Positions 8,460 through 17,120 of a DNA stretch of 64,000 bases are shown here, in pieces. A program made the position numbers and the translations under genes. The notes beneath the pieces are model-generated. The model did not search any database. It had not been told where the DNA came from and saw only the letters and a list, made by a program, of their open reading frames with translations. Each line of letters begins with the position of its first letter. The first letter of the stretch is position 1. The DNA comes from an uncultured Prevotella sp. (GTDB lineage: Bacteria > Bacteroidota > Bacteroidia > Bacteroidales > Bacteroidaceae), in contig ONBG01000004.1 in NCBI GenBank assembly GCA_900316015.1, forward strand, positions 62,001-126,000. Reading direction: 5' to 3'.

Positions 8460-9581
8460 TTAATGGCGACATCGCCAAAAGAAATGCCATATTCTGAAAA
8501 AAGGCTCGGCTATAGCCTCAGACGGGAAATAGCGCAACAACCTGGCATCCCGCCAAAACCGTTGCAAGTTACGCCCCATGGCCCCATGACCGAAACGGTT
8601 CCGACGGTCAAACTTTCCGAAATTACCGCCCAGCATGATCTCGTTAAGCACAAGCCTCCCTCGCCTTTCATCAGGATCTACAAGACAGAATCTTGGCTCC
8701 ATGCCAAGTTCTTCTGTGAAAATCCACATGACCGCTCCCAACATGCCATGCAGTCCAAGGGGTTTCAATATCTTTCCCCAATCGTGTTGCCGTTCCTCGA
8801 CCGTCAGGTGTTGCAGGACATAATAGTAGTCAATCAACTGCCTCATTCCAATTCCCTCATGGAACAGGTGATTGAAAATATGGCTCAGTTGGAATACCAC
8901 ATTAAAACCTGCCGTTGGTACATGGACCTCACCCTCCTCCATAGAAATGCGATGGGCAAACTGCTCATCGGCATGGCAAGCAAAGAAATGTTGGAGACGA
9001 CGATTGTGCAGGAAAGAGAACAAGAACTGAGGACGGTAATGCACTTCGACAGGAGTACCGTGATAAGGAGGACATTCCACGTGGTGATACGAAATCTCCG
9101 CCTTCCCGTCCATCTGTCTTACGAAAGCGATAATCTCCCTGACCATCCCATCCATGTCCAATCCCTTCATCCGAGGACGTACCCATATATCAATATCACC
9201 GGGCGTACGGTAGAAAGGATGAGGATAAAGCAAGGCATTCCCCTGGCCTTTCAGGATACAACTATCAAAGCCCGCCTTTTGAAACGCCCTTGATACGCCG
9301 ATGCAATCTCGGTTGATCTTGCTATTGATCTGCTTGCAGCGCAGTCCACTCCCCATCCATTTCAAGATCAGATCTGAAAACTTCGTCCGAGCCTCAGGTG
9401 TAGGTTCCGCCAACACGTCCTTAGCCCGATTCAATGCATCCCCCACGAAAGCGACGATACACTGCTCCTGGCAAATCTTGAACATCATCTTCCATTCACT
9501 TATCGTCATTTTCGGACAATCCGATTCTGTGCCCAAAGCAAAACGAAGAAGTTGGAAGAACAGTTGATTAGATTCACTCAT
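8460..9581 (-). CDS. Nucleotidyltransferase-fold family protein (PF14907-like)
   Basis: 373 residues. The key segment is CILKGQGNALLYPHPFYRTPG followed by DIDIWV, a nucleotidyltransferase-fold motif with paired acidic residues (DID). An HVECPPYHGTPVEVHYRP segment and the closing helical region (FQLSHIFNHLFHEGIGMRQLIDYY) are typical of the uncharacterised family often found in O-antigen and capsule loci. The substrate is unknown. No signal peptide. In the same direction as the WecG-like gene and probably in one transcript with it. Confidence 0.75.
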   Translation of the reverse strand: MSESNQLFFQLLRFALGTESDCPKMTISEWKMMFKICQEQCIVAFVGDALNRAKDVLAEPTPEARTKFSDLILKWMGSGLRCKQINSKINRDCIGVSRAFQKAGFDSCILKGQGNALLYPHPFYRTPGDIDIWVRPRMKGLDMDGMVREIIAFVRQMDGKAEISYHHVECPPYHGTPVEVHYRPQFLFSFLHNRRLQHFFACHADEQFAHRISMEEGEVHVPTAGFNVVFQLSHIFNHLFHEGIGMRQLIDYYYVLQHLTVEERQHDWGKILKPLGLHGMLGAVMWIFTEELGMEPRFCLVDPDERRGRLVLNEIMLGGNFGKFDRRNRFGHGAMGRNLQRFWRDARLLRYFPSEAIAEPFFRIWHFFWRCRH

Positions 9582-9671
9582 ATAAATAATGAGAATTAAA
9601 AAGACTCTACAAGGTTACATCTATTAGAAAAGAATTATACGTCAAAGATTAAGGCTAAATCCTTTATTACA

Positions 9672-9694
9672 CATAGAGGCCAAGGACCTCTATG
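9672..9694 (-). terminator. Hairpin downstream of the toxin-antitoxin-chaperone module
   Basis: CATAGAGG (9672-9679) pairs with CCTCTATG (9687-9694) around a 7-nt loop, 30 bases past the SecB-like stop. The T-run after it on the minus strand is poor, so it is only a candidate terminator. Confidence 0.4.
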
Positions 9695-9723
9695 CATTTA
9701 AATTATTTTGAAAATTTGTTGAT

Positions 9724-10149
9724 CTATAATCTCTGCTTGTGTGATTCTGAAATGACTTTCATAGGAATCAAAGGTAAAACAATACCATCAAGATATGTAC
9801 CTAGCATATTTTTAGAAAAAATTCCACGCAAAGCCCCTAACGTTACGTTGATAAACGTATCAATTAATTGGGGTACAGGTGTTCGAAATGTAATCCCATC
9901 TACCTTAATAACATCATCAAATGGCATGATCGAAAATTCCGCCCTTACAGAATTCTTCGCTAATTCTGTGTTGTCCTTTACAGAGACTACACTGCACCCT
10001 GCTTCCACGACAATAACCTTAGCATTTGAATCTGCCTTTTCGGTATGGAAGAATTCAAACGTCACGGCTGCTTTATCCTCCAAATTGTAGTCATAATTTA
10101 TCTTAAACTCTGACTCTTTTAGAGATTGTATGTTATATCTTATCTGCAT
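9724..10149 (-). CDS. SecB-like chaperone of a TAC module
   Basis: 141 residues, close to the usual SecB length. The second half reads FRTPVPQLIDTFINVTLGA then LRGIFSKNMLGTYLDGIVLP and LIPMKVI, matching the SecB pattern of a long helix, a Gly/Thr turn and the closing LP motif. The first half is strands (AAVTFEFFHTEKAD, VIVVEAGCSVVSV). It is the third gene after a HigB-like toxin and an HTH antitoxin, the order known for tripartite toxin-antitoxin-chaperone (TAC) systems such as Rv1955-Rv1957. In those, the chaperone folds the antitoxin and protects it from proteases. Assignment relies on motif plus context. Confidence 0.65.
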   Translation of the reverse strand: MQIRYNIQSLKESEFKINYDYNLEDKAAVTFEFFHTEKADSNAKVIVVEAGCSVVSVKDNTELAKNSVRAEFSIMPFDDVIKVDGITFRTPVPQLIDTFINVTLGALRGIFSKNMLGTYLDGIVLPLIPMKVISESHKQRL

Positions 10150-10158
10150 TTTAAATCT

Positions 10159-10557
10159 TTAAGCACTTTCCAAATTATCAAACACATACGAAGGCAATTT
10201 AACAGAATCCACCTTGTAAGAATATGATTGATATTGTTTGGACGTTTTAATATTTACCATGCATTCTTTTTCCATCTTGCAGGTATCCATCAATGTAGTA
10301 TCAAGCAAGTGCATATCAAGTGCTCGCTCGATATCCGACATAGTATCAATAGTCAGATTTCTGTCTCCTGATAGTATATCAGATACTTCTGGAGCCGATT
10401 TTCCAATTTTCTCTGCGAATTCTTTCTGGGGCATCCCCAATTCGCGGAGACGACGACTGATTTTAGTCGCAATTATAAGTTTATTGCGAACCTTATGTTT
10501 ATTGGCCTCACCGTATTTTAACAAAGCTTCAGCAATTATACTTTTTTTCTCATTCAT
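10159..10557 (-). CDS. HigA-like HTH (Xre) antitoxin with C-terminal extension
   Basis: 132 residues from the ATG at 10557, chosen because it overlaps the toxin stop by 8 bases; an ATG 4 codons upstream is possible. The middle has a clear Xre helix-turn-helix: LIIATKISRRLRELGMPQKE then FAEKIGKSAPEVSDILSGDR and NLTIDTMSDIERAL. About 45 residues after the HTH form a tail (MVNIKTSKQYQSYSYKVDSV and KLPSYVFDNLESA). In TAC systems such a tail is the chaperone-addiction segment bound by SecB. It should repress its own operon through the palindrome at 11066-11085. Confidence 0.75.
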   Translation of the reverse strand: MNEKKSIIAEALLKYGEANKHKVRNKLIIATKISRRLRELGMPQKEFAEKIGKSAPEVSDILSGDRNLTIDTMSDIERALDMHLLDTTLMDTCKMEKECMVNIKTSKQYQSYSYKVDSVKLPSYVFDNLESA

Positions 10558-11032
10558 AGTCTTCTGCATAAATGTTTATAGTTCCATCACTTTCTATATC
10601 CATGATGCCGCTTTGGAGAAATTTGTTTAACACAGCAGCAACATTCTTCATCTTCTCAGCAGCGTTGTTAAGTATTTCGTCTTCTTGATATGCTTTTATA
10701 TTTGGGCTTTTCCATCCTCCAGATCCACAAATTACAAGTTTATCGCCAAAATACATACAATATAGGCGAAAGCGCTTGCTATCGTCCTTGAGACATACGA
10801 CACCATCACCGGCTCTTCCTTCATTGTGCTTAAACAAATTTGATTCGCAGCCAGTATAATGTCCCATGATATTTAACTTCTCAAGAATGTTCCCTACCTC
10901 ATTTGGATATTTATTTATATTGTCCTCAACAAAATGCTCTAGATAAGTAAGCTCATCACCCTCATCCCGAACACTGTATATCTTCGCTTTATTGCCTGAT
11001 AATGTTTCATCTTCTTCTATGCGAAAATCCAT
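10550..11032 (-). CDS. HigB/RelE-like toxin candidate
   Basis: 160 residues, longer than a minimal HigB (about 100). The C-terminal part FRLYCMYFGDKLVICGSGGW followed by KSPNIKAYQEDEILNNAAEK has the strand-turn-strand-helix order of RelE/HigB mRNA interferases, in which the basic pocket lies on the sheet. The N-terminal 70 residues are acidic and lack known motifs. First gene of the operon, overlapping the antitoxin gene. The toxin role is inferred from gene order and fold pattern; a catalytic residue cannot be named with certainty. Confidence 0.6.
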   Translation of the reverse strand: MDFRIEEDETLSGNKAKIYSVRDEGDELTYLEHFVEDNINKYPNEVGNILEKLNIMGHYTGCESNLFKHNEGRAGDGVVCLKDDSKRFRLYCMYFGDKLVICGSGGWKSPNIKAYQEDEILNNAAEKMKNVAAVLNKFLQSGIMDIESDGTINIYAEDYE

Positions 11033-11051
11033 TTCATATATTATCTAAGTG

Positions 11052-11085
11052 CAAAGTTAATCTAAAATTAGTATATATCCTAATT
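11052..11085 (-). promoter_or_regulatory. Promoter and operator of the TAC operon
   Basis: On the minus strand a -7 box TAACTTTG lies at 11059-11052, 20 bases before the toxin ATG. Over the -33 position sits a near-perfect palindrome AATTAG-TATATATC-CTAATT (11066-11085; 18 of 20 positions symmetrical), a likely binding site for the HTH antitoxin. Confidence 0.65.
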
Positions 11086-11215
11086 CTGACGGAGAAATAT
11101 CAAATATTTAACATTTATCATTAGAAGTTCCATAGACATATATCTAATAAAATTGGGTAAAACTGTTCTCTGTCAAAGCATATCCATTATTGCTATTTGG
11201 CATTAATAGCAGTGG

Positions 11216-12616
11216 TCATTTTTTCTTAAATATTATATTGTTCTGCTGTATATGACGGAAACCATGAGGTACGAGATGGAGAACAAATCTAATATTATTG
11301 GATATATTAGCCAACATTTCCACCCCTTTACTCGCCATGACGATCAATATCCATAGCACTGGATAATGGTAACGCGGCTGTACGGGGAAGAAGCAGGTGA
11401 CCATCACGAAAGCCACGAGTACCGCCATCAGCCAAATGCCATAGCGGTCGTGCCTGCGCCATGACTCCACCATTCCACATAAAGCCAACACGAGCATTAC
11501 ATAATACGGTATGCTCTTACCCATTTTCAACAGCAACCTGAGTGCGACCTCCTTCGAGGAATACTCTCCATGACGCCATTTGTAATAAAACTGATCACTG
11601 GGGAAGACCCGTTGGTCCGTCCAAGAGTCCTCCGCAAACAGGATGGGCACTTTCTTCAGATAAAGCCATGTATACCGAACAGGATGTTCCAGAATCCACT
11701 CCACAGCGCGTGTTCGCCAAATAGAGTCCCTTTGCAAGCAATCATAACGTTTGATATCCTGGATATATGCCGTTGAACTGGGATCTTGCCAGACCTGCGT
11801 GTCCACGCCCCCGAAAGCCTTGTCATTTGCCGACATAATCAAGTTGAATCCCCCTGTCGTTGATTGGCAAATAAAATGTCCAGTCCTCATGCGGGTTGTT
11901 TCTCCAATAACAGCTACCATCATACCAAAGCCGATGATAACCATCATCCCACGACTCACCATCCTGCGTAGGCTGTGTTCGCCTTTTAACGTCATGGCAG
12001 CAAACAAAACCACAGCAAGCATGTAGATGAAACCTAAAGGACGTATCCAGTTAGCAAGAGCCATACAGATCCCCGCAACGAGATAAACGGCTCCAATCGT
12101 CCACCGCCTTGATCCTCCATGCCAGCACTTACCTTGATCTTCTGAAAAGACGATCATCCATAAACCCGTGATACAGAGAAATAGGAAGGGCAGTTCACTA
12201 TTTGCCGACAGAGTGATGAACCAATTACTATATAACAAGCAAGAGATAGCCAAAGTCCAACATGCCACTTTTGCAGAAAACATCCTCCGCGCCATGTCAG
12301 CTGTCATTGCCATCATGCCCATGTTCATCAACAAATACAGCCATTTATTCACCCAAATACCATGGCAGATCCTCGCCTCAGCGATGAGCAAGTTGACCAA
12401 TCCCGGGGCGAAGATATAATTATCCTCCCTGATATTCTCCGCCATCGGATACCATTGCCCGGCATCATAACATTGGCGAGCCAGAGCGATGTAATGCCCC
12501 CAGTCCCCTCCTTGAGGACCCCAATGGCAGAACATCAAGATCAATTGTCCCACCATCCATAGCATCAAGATGCTAACTGTGGCATAGAATGGTATCTTCG
12601 CTTTATAATCCCTCAT
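11216..12616 (-). CDS. GT-C type membrane glycosyltransferase (PMT/GT39-like)
   Basis: 466 residues with about 10 hydrophobic segments, beginning IPFYATVSILMLWMVGQLIL. The first periplasmic loop holds GGDWGHYIALARQCYDAGQW, the position of the acidic catalytic motif in GT-C enzymes that use polyprenyl-phosphate sugars. The C-terminal half alternates loops (DSWTDQRVFPSDQFYYKWRH) and membrane helices. It would add a sugar on the periplasmic side. First of the glycan genes to the left of the GT4 gene, 28 bases apart. Substrate cannot be inferred. Confidence 0.75.
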   Translation of the reverse strand: MRDYKAKIPFYATVSILMLWMVGQLILMFCHWGPQGGDWGHYIALARQCYDAGQWYPMAENIREDNYIFAPGLVNLLIAEARICHGIWVNKWLYLLMNMGMMAMTADMARRMFSAKVACWTLAISCLLYSNWFITLSANSELPFLFLCITGLWMIVFSEDQGKCWHGGSRRWTIGAVYLVAGICMALANWIRPLGFIYMLAVVLFAAMTLKGEHSLRRMVSRGMMVIIGFGMMVAVIGETTRMRTGHFICQSTTGGFNLIMSANDKAFGGVDTQVWQDPSSTAYIQDIKRYDCLQRDSIWRTRAVEWILEHPVRYTWLYLKKVPILFAEDSWTDQRVFPSDQFYYKWRHGEYSSKEVALRLLLKMGKSIPYYVMLVLALCGMVESWRRHDRYGIWLMAVLVAFVMVTCFFPVQPRYHYPVLWILIVMASKGVEMLANISNNIRFVLHLVPHGFRHIQQNNIIFKKK

Positions 12617-12644
12617 AAAGGTATTTATTGAGACAAGAAAGTCT

Positions 12645-13724
12645 CTACGCCTTGGTATAAATCCAATTCAGATTTTCTATATAGCGTCCCAGTCCGAAAC
12701 CAGAGAATATTGTCCGTCTTGCTTCCTTACCAATAGATCTCAATAACGTCCTATCCTTATTCAGTCGAATCATTACCTCCACGATTGATGACACATCATG
12801 TTGACGGATAAAAATGCCGTTCACACCATCTTTGACCACCTCGGGGATACTCCCTACAGGAGTAACAATGGGCGTGACACCATAACTCATGCATTCGAGC
12901 AATGACATAGGCAAGCCTTCAAAATAGCTGGGCAGTATAAAGACGTCTAAACTCCTCAGAAAGTGGTACTTCGCCTCACCAAATACCAGTCCGGCGTATT
13001 CGAAATGGCTGCCAAGCTCTCGCTCAAAACGAGGGAGATATTCACCGTCTGTCTGCTCCTTACCCGCCAAAACCAAAGTAAACTCACAACCCCTATTCTT
13101 CAATTGACAACAGGCGTCAAGCAGCTCCGTCATCCCCTTATTCGGTTCTATCCGTCCCAGGTATCCTATGCGCAATTTCTCATGAGAGACATCATCCGTT
13201 TGCTCTTGTGCATACTCCTCTGCATCCTTTAAATCTACGACATTGGGCAATACAAATACCCTCCTTGCTCCAAACTTACTTTCGATCAAATCTTTCTCCT
13301 TGTCGCTGAGTACGATGAAGGGAATGTCCTGATGAAATACCCTTCTCAAGATCATCCACGGAAGAAAAGGAATGTGCTGCGCAGAAAGAAAGAATCCGCC
13401 ATGGACATGTACGACCACCTTTCGCCCTTGTTTCAGTGCATAACTGATAAACCAAGGATCACGCAGTATTGATGCCATCGACAAGGGAAAATTATAGTGG
13501 ATCAATGCCAGAGGATATGCTTTTAGGAGTTTTTTCCATTCCCTGTATCGTCTGGCTAAAGCCACGAATCTGTGCCATCCCCCTTTTTCATGATCCTTAC
13601 GCCCTAACTCGAAATGCACATAATGATGAGCAGCATTATTCTCAATGATGAACTTGGTGACCGAAGAAATGCCACTCACATTTTCATGTGGGTTCAGAGA
13701 TGGAGAAGTAATGATGATTTCCAT
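12645..13724 (-). CDS. Glycosyltransferase family 4
   Basis: 359 residues, GT-B fold. The N-terminal domain starts MEIIITSPSLNPHENVSGIS; the C-terminal donor-binding domain carries LRIGYLGRIEPNKGMTELLD, then FILPSYFEGLPMSLLECMSY followed by GVTPIVTPVGSIPEVV, the E-x7-E retaining signature. Cytoplasmic, acting on a lipid-linked acceptor. The start is 2 bases... the stop lies 2 bases from the neighbouring gene's frame on neither side; the upstream acyltransferase stops 3 bases before this ATG, so the two are coupled. Confidence 0.92.
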   Translation of the reverse strand: MEIIITSPSLNPHENVSGISSVTKFIIENNAAHHYVHFELGRKDHEKGGWHRFVALARRYREWKKLLKAYPLALIHYNFPLSMASILRDPWFISYALKQGRKVVVHVHGGFFLSAQHIPFLPWMILRRVFHQDIPFIVLSDKEKDLIESKFGARRVFVLPNVVDLKDAEEYAQEQTDDVSHEKLRIGYLGRIEPNKGMTELLDACCQLKNRGCEFTLVLAGKEQTDGEYLPRFERELGSHFEYAGLVFGEAKYHFLRSLDVFILPSYFEGLPMSLLECMSYGVTPIVTPVGSIPEVVKDGVNGIFIRQHDVSSIVEVMIRLNKDRTLLRSIGKEARRTIFSGFGLGRYIENLNWIYTKA

Positions 13725-13726
13725 TA

Positions 13727-14293
13727 TTACGAGTTTAATAGCCTTTCATACTCAGCGATTTGCTCCGGCGTAAAGCGCATTTTGATTAGTCGAGCAGGCA
13801 CGCCGCCGATGATGCTATAAGGAGGAAATGACTTTGTCACGACAGCACCAGCTGCGATTACGGAGCCTCTACCGATAGTTACGCCTTTGAGAATCGTTAC
13901 ATTGGCACCTGTCCACACATCATCTTCAATGACCACAGGGGCATCATAAGGATTCTTACCATCCACGAATTTTTCCTCAACGGATATGTCAATCATATAC
14001 TTGCCTATCAGGTCAATCCTATGGTCTCCGGTAATAATCGTAGGACGCGGACCGAAGATAACCTTTTTCCCAATTGTACAAGAAGCCTCCGTACAATAGA
14101 TTATACTCCCCTTCGGAATAGAGGTTCCGTCTCCAACGGAAAGATTTTCTATTCCTTTAATATCCGATGACATGGGACGTAGATACACACCTTTCCCACA
14201 ATGTTTCATGCTGCGTTTCCATACCGGAGCCCAAATGGCATCCCAAAGAAAGGATGGCACTAAACTTAATTGTCGAAATAACCTAATCAGCAT
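13727..14293 (-). CDS. Hexapeptide-repeat acyltransferase
   Basis: 188 residues. Left-handed beta-helix repeats are visible from about residue 40 (IENLSVGDGTSIPKGSIIYC, CTIGKKVIFGPRPTIITGDH). They continue after a loop holding the conserved His (GDHRIDLIG) with VVIEDDVWTGANVTILKGVT, IGRGSVIAAGAVVTKSFPPY and SIIGGVPARLIKMRF. This is the maltose/galactoside acetyltransferase type (trimer, acetyl-CoA). It likely O- or N-acetylates a sugar of the repeat unit. One base separates it from the polymerase-like gene upstream. Confidence 0.9.
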   Translation of the reverse strand: MLIRLFRQLSLVPSFLWDAIWAPVWKRSMKHCGKGVYLRPMSSDIKGIENLSVGDGTSIPKGSIIYCTEASCTIGKKVIFGPRPTIITGDHRIDLIGKYMIDISVEEKFVDGKNPYDAPVVIEDDVWTGANVTILKGVTIGRGSVIAAGAVVTKSFPPYSIIGGVPARLIKMRFTPEQIAEYERLLNS

Positions 14294-14294
14294 T

Positions 14295-15524
14295 TTACTT
14301 GTCTATTTTTGATAGGATGCCAGTATCTCTTTTTGTCCTTACTTGCTTGAATCCTGCATTCAGGCAAACAGCCAAGATCATGAAGTAGCCCATACCCTTA
14401 CCAGAAAGATAGGAGCTATCTGCCGTACTCTCCAAAGCGAGAGCCAGGATACACATCAGTGCCATACGATAATACACGATGTCTGGTATCCGGTTTGCTT
14501 CCTGAAGTCTTCGTTTCCAGAACCAAAGGAAGAAGAAAAGCCCAACAATACCATATTCTGCCAATGTAGGATAAAATGCATCAGCAAGGAACATAGGATT
14601 GCTCGGATCCAATCCCCATATTTCACTAAGCCCATACTCGTAATAAAGAGGAGAATATTCTTTTGCGGCTGCCGCTGTTGCAAAAGAACCAAGCCCACTG
14701 CCAAACGGGACATAATCATGGAACATGATCTGTAATCCTGTTTTATAAGTGGCAGGTCGTGCCATTTCTTCCGCATTTTGTTCAAAACCCTCTACGTAAT
14801 AGGCATTAAACTTCGTCCAAGTGAAGAAGATGACAACAGCAGCCAATAGAGTAACTTTCAATAAAGTAATCGGGGAAGTATAATTGATCTTACTTTTTAC
14901 AAAACCTACCAAAGCGATGAAACAAATACATTCGCCAAAATATTTCGACTTTCCAGATGCCAATCCTAAAAGCATGATGAAGATGGCGATATTACGATGC
15001 CTCTTCGTCTGTTTTGAAAAAAGATAATAAATCATCCCACAACATAGGGCAAGCTGCCCAAAAGCAGCCGAATCTCCACGACCAAGCCCTCCTTCAGCAT
15101 AGGGATCCACCCATGAAGGCTTAAAGAACAAAGCGAAAAGATAGATGGCAAACGACAGCAACATGACCCATTTGATGCGCCTCTTTTGCAGGCTTGTAAA
15201 CTGGGGAGCCAGCATCCAAGTAAGGTAAAACACGACATAAGGCCGTACCTGCTGTAAAATGTCAAGGACAACTCCTCTTGTTGTGGTAACATCAATTGTC
15301 AAAGAGTACGTCAGATAAAAGATCATGATGAAGATGTACAGCATGATTTCTTTCCATCTCCTTTTATCTTTCACCAAATATCGCTGCTTAATAACAGCAT
15401 ACATCAAAAGTAGAGCTGTTAATATCTCATCACTCCAATCAAAGTTTACTGCAACTGTGAATGCGATGCAGACGGGGAAGTAGATGATCCAAAACCAAGT
15501 ATAAAATCTTGCTATAGCCTTCAT
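14295..15524 (-). CDS. O-antigen polymerase/ligase-like membrane protein
   Basis: 409 residues with about 10-11 membrane segments. The long loop between two late helices contains FGSGLGSFATAAAAKEYSPL then DAFYPTLAEYGIVGLFFFLW, the pattern of the Wzy/WaaL (PF04932) family in which a periplasmic loop binds the lipid-linked glycan. A further short motif is LLGLASGKSKYFG. It overlaps the upstream glycosyltransferase gene by 4 bases (ATGA at 15521-15524). Because the other polymerase-like gene (27468-28741) is broken, this may be the only functional polymerase of the locus, if it is one. Confidence 0.75.
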   Translation of the reverse strand: MKAIARFYTWFWIIYFPVCIAFTVAVNFDWSDEILTALLLMYAVIKQRYLVKDKRRWKEIMLYIFIMIFYLTYSLTIDVTTTRGVVLDILQQVRPYVVFYLTWMLAPQFTSLQKRRIKWVMLLSFAIYLFALFFKPSWVDPYAEGGLGRGDSAAFGQLALCCGMIYYLFSKQTKRHRNIAIFIMLLGLASGKSKYFGECICFIALVGFVKSKINYTSPITLLKVTLLAAVVIFFTWTKFNAYYVEGFEQNAEEMARPATYKTGLQIMFHDYVPFGSGLGSFATAAAAKEYSPLYYEYGLSEIWGLDPSNPMFLADAFYPTLAEYGIVGLFFFLWFWKRRLQEANRIPDIVYYRMALMCILALALESTADSSYLSGKGMGYFMILAVCLNAGFKQVRTKRDTGILSKIDK

Positions 15525-16306
15525 TTCCTTTTAGATTTCTGTTGAATGATTTTAAGAACAATATTTTCAGGAAGAACGCGCTTGATCCATTTCTTGAATG
15601 AAAATTTTCCATGTACCCAAGAACCACTATAATGATGGATTGTGCGCGTATTCGAAGTAATATGCAGTCTCCCCGTGGTAAGATTGATGGGACAAAAATA
15701 TTCAGATGGATAAATGTTGACACCATCTAACCGCTGTATCCCTGGCTCCAACTGAAGACCATTTTCCAATAAGATGTGGGTAGTAATATGAACAACGGTA
15801 ATCTGGTTGCGCATATTGGATTCATTCACAAATTGGGCACCCTCATAGTAATCCAATACCTTTTTTACAAGGCCGAGACCGGGAGCTACCCCAAGGCCGA
15901 GGCCAGGAGCTACCCCCAAACCAAGATCGGAAGAGACTTCTGTCTCGTTTCCACCAGGCGAGCAAACATCAACCGACACTGGATGGGGATCGGTCTCACA
16001 CCCCATAAAACCACCTGCAGCGATAATATCGTCAATTGGACGAATCATCTCCACATCCGTATCAAAATAGATACCACCATATTTGTAAAGAATCCAGAAG
16101 CGGGCATAATCTGAGACAAAAGCATACTTTCCAGCAGCATACGCCTCTTGAGTATAAGGAATGATATTTACATCGAAGTTATCCTCATTCCATTCCTTAA
16201 TCTCATAATCGGGCAAATACTTCTTCCATGAAGCAATGCATTTCAATGCCAATGGAGGCAAAGGGTTATGCCCGAACCAACAATAATGGATGATCTTTGG
16301 TATCAT
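15521..16306 (-). CDS. Glycosyltransferase with DXD motif (GT32-like)
   Basis: 261 residues. The N-terminus IPKIIHYCWFGHNPLPPLAL and YEIKEWNEDNFDV, AGKYAFVSDYARFWILYKYG, GIYFDTDVEMIRPIDD give the 'glycosyltransferase sugar-binding region with DXD' family (catalytic DTD). The donor sugar is nucleotide-activated. In the middle a repeat-derived insert (GLGVAPGLGLGVAPGLGLV) lengthens the loop where relatives normally have one short NPGLG-like turn. The C-terminus is basic (IQQKSKRK). Confidence 0.9.
   Translation of the reverse strand: MIPKIIHYCWFGHNPLPPLALKCIASWKKYLPDYEIKEWNEDNFDVNIIPYTQEAYAAGKYAFVSDYARFWILYKYGGIYFDTDVEMIRPIDDIIAAGGFMGCETDPHPVSVDVCSPGGNETEVSSDLGLGVAPGLGLGVAPGLGLVKKVLDYYEGAQFVNESNMRNQITVVHITTHILLENGLQLEPGIQRLDGVNIYPSEYFCPINLTTGRLHITSNTRTIHHYSGSWVHGKFSFKKWIKRVLPENIVLKIIQQKSKRK
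15869..15929. repeat. 24-bp tandem repeat inside the GT32-like gene
   Basis: Two complete 24-bp units (15869-15892 and 15893-15916, AAGGCCGAGACCGGGAGCTA... against AAGGCCGAGGCCAGGAGCTA...) and a partial third encode the octapeptide LGLGVAPG in frame. Copy number changes would keep the frame. Confidence 0.85.
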
Positions 16307-16459
16307 TGTTTTTATTCAATTACTATCTTGTTTAAAATGAGTTCTACTATTTGCTACCAGATATCTCAGACATTCTCATAATTATAACCTTCAGTGTTAG
16401 TCTGTTAAGCCCGTAGCGAACATATCTCCGTGATAAGTCCATAATGACCATGACGTACA

Positions 16460-17050
16460 CTAATTCTTTCTCAGTACTTTGCAAGGATTCCCCACGGCAA
16501 TGCAATCAGCAGGAATGCTGTGCGTCACCACGCTCCCTGCACCAATAACCGTTCGGGCACCGATAGTGACACCTTTCAGGATAATGCATTGAGCACCTAT
16601 CCAAGCGTCGTTTTCTATAACAATTGGTGCAGACAGCACCTCGCCCGTATTATTTCTACGATCCATCCAATCTAAGGAATGCGCATCCGTATCAGTTATC
16701 AACGTGCCCCCCCCGATATTTACATGATCACCAATAGTGATAGCCTTACTCGCCCAGATTCGCGTGCTACTCATTCCTACATGACAACCAATCGTAAGCA
16801 TTGCGCCCTCCTCCACATAGAGTGCTCCTTGTAAGTTAGAAGATATAGGATTCACAGCATTGCCCGAAGAAAAATAGAAATCATCACCGATTGCTATTTT
16901 TCCTTTTCCCATCACATAGATTCGACCCGGAATACATATATTCCTGCCCATTACGACACCACGTGACTTCAACATGAGCCTATTCAACATCGGCCATAAC
17001 TTGATATTCAGTGTAATTGGAAAATTTAGAAGTTTTGAAATTATTGCCAT
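16460..17050 (-). CDS. Hexapeptide-repeat acyltransferase (WbbJ-like)
   Basis: 196 residues. Left-handed beta-helix segments: KIAIGDDFYFSSGNAVNPIS, LYVEEGAMLTIGCHVGMSST, AITIGDHVNIGGGTLITDTD with the catalytic DAHSLDW loop, then PIVIENDAWIGAQCIILKGV and TIGARTVIGAGSVVTHSIPA. The glycines of NIGGGT are encoded by a G8 run (16707-16714 on the plus strand as C8), a potential slippage site in an otherwise intact gene. It is separated by 153 nt from the DXD glycosyltransferase and 70 nt from the next gene, with no clear promoter in either gap. Confidence 0.9.
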   Translation of the reverse strand: MAIISKLLNFPITLNIKLWPMLNRLMLKSRGVVMGRNICIPGRIYVMGKGKIAIGDDFYFSSGNAVNPISSNLQGALYVEEGAMLTIGCHVGMSSTRIWASKAITIGDHVNIGGGTLITDTDAHSLDWMDRRNNTGEVLSAPIVIENDAWIGAQCIILKGVTIGARTVIGAGSVVTHSIPADCIAVGNPCKVLRKN

Positions 17051-17120
17051 AAATTTTATGATTACCTTATTTTGAAATATTTAAGTCATATCCGTCAAAA
17101 AAGTGATCATTGATAACGAT

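Noticed and set aside
8463..9293. 276-codon plus-strand ORF
   Set aside because: It lies opposite the nucleotidyltransferase-fold gene and has no family pattern; the minus-strand frame carries clear motifs.
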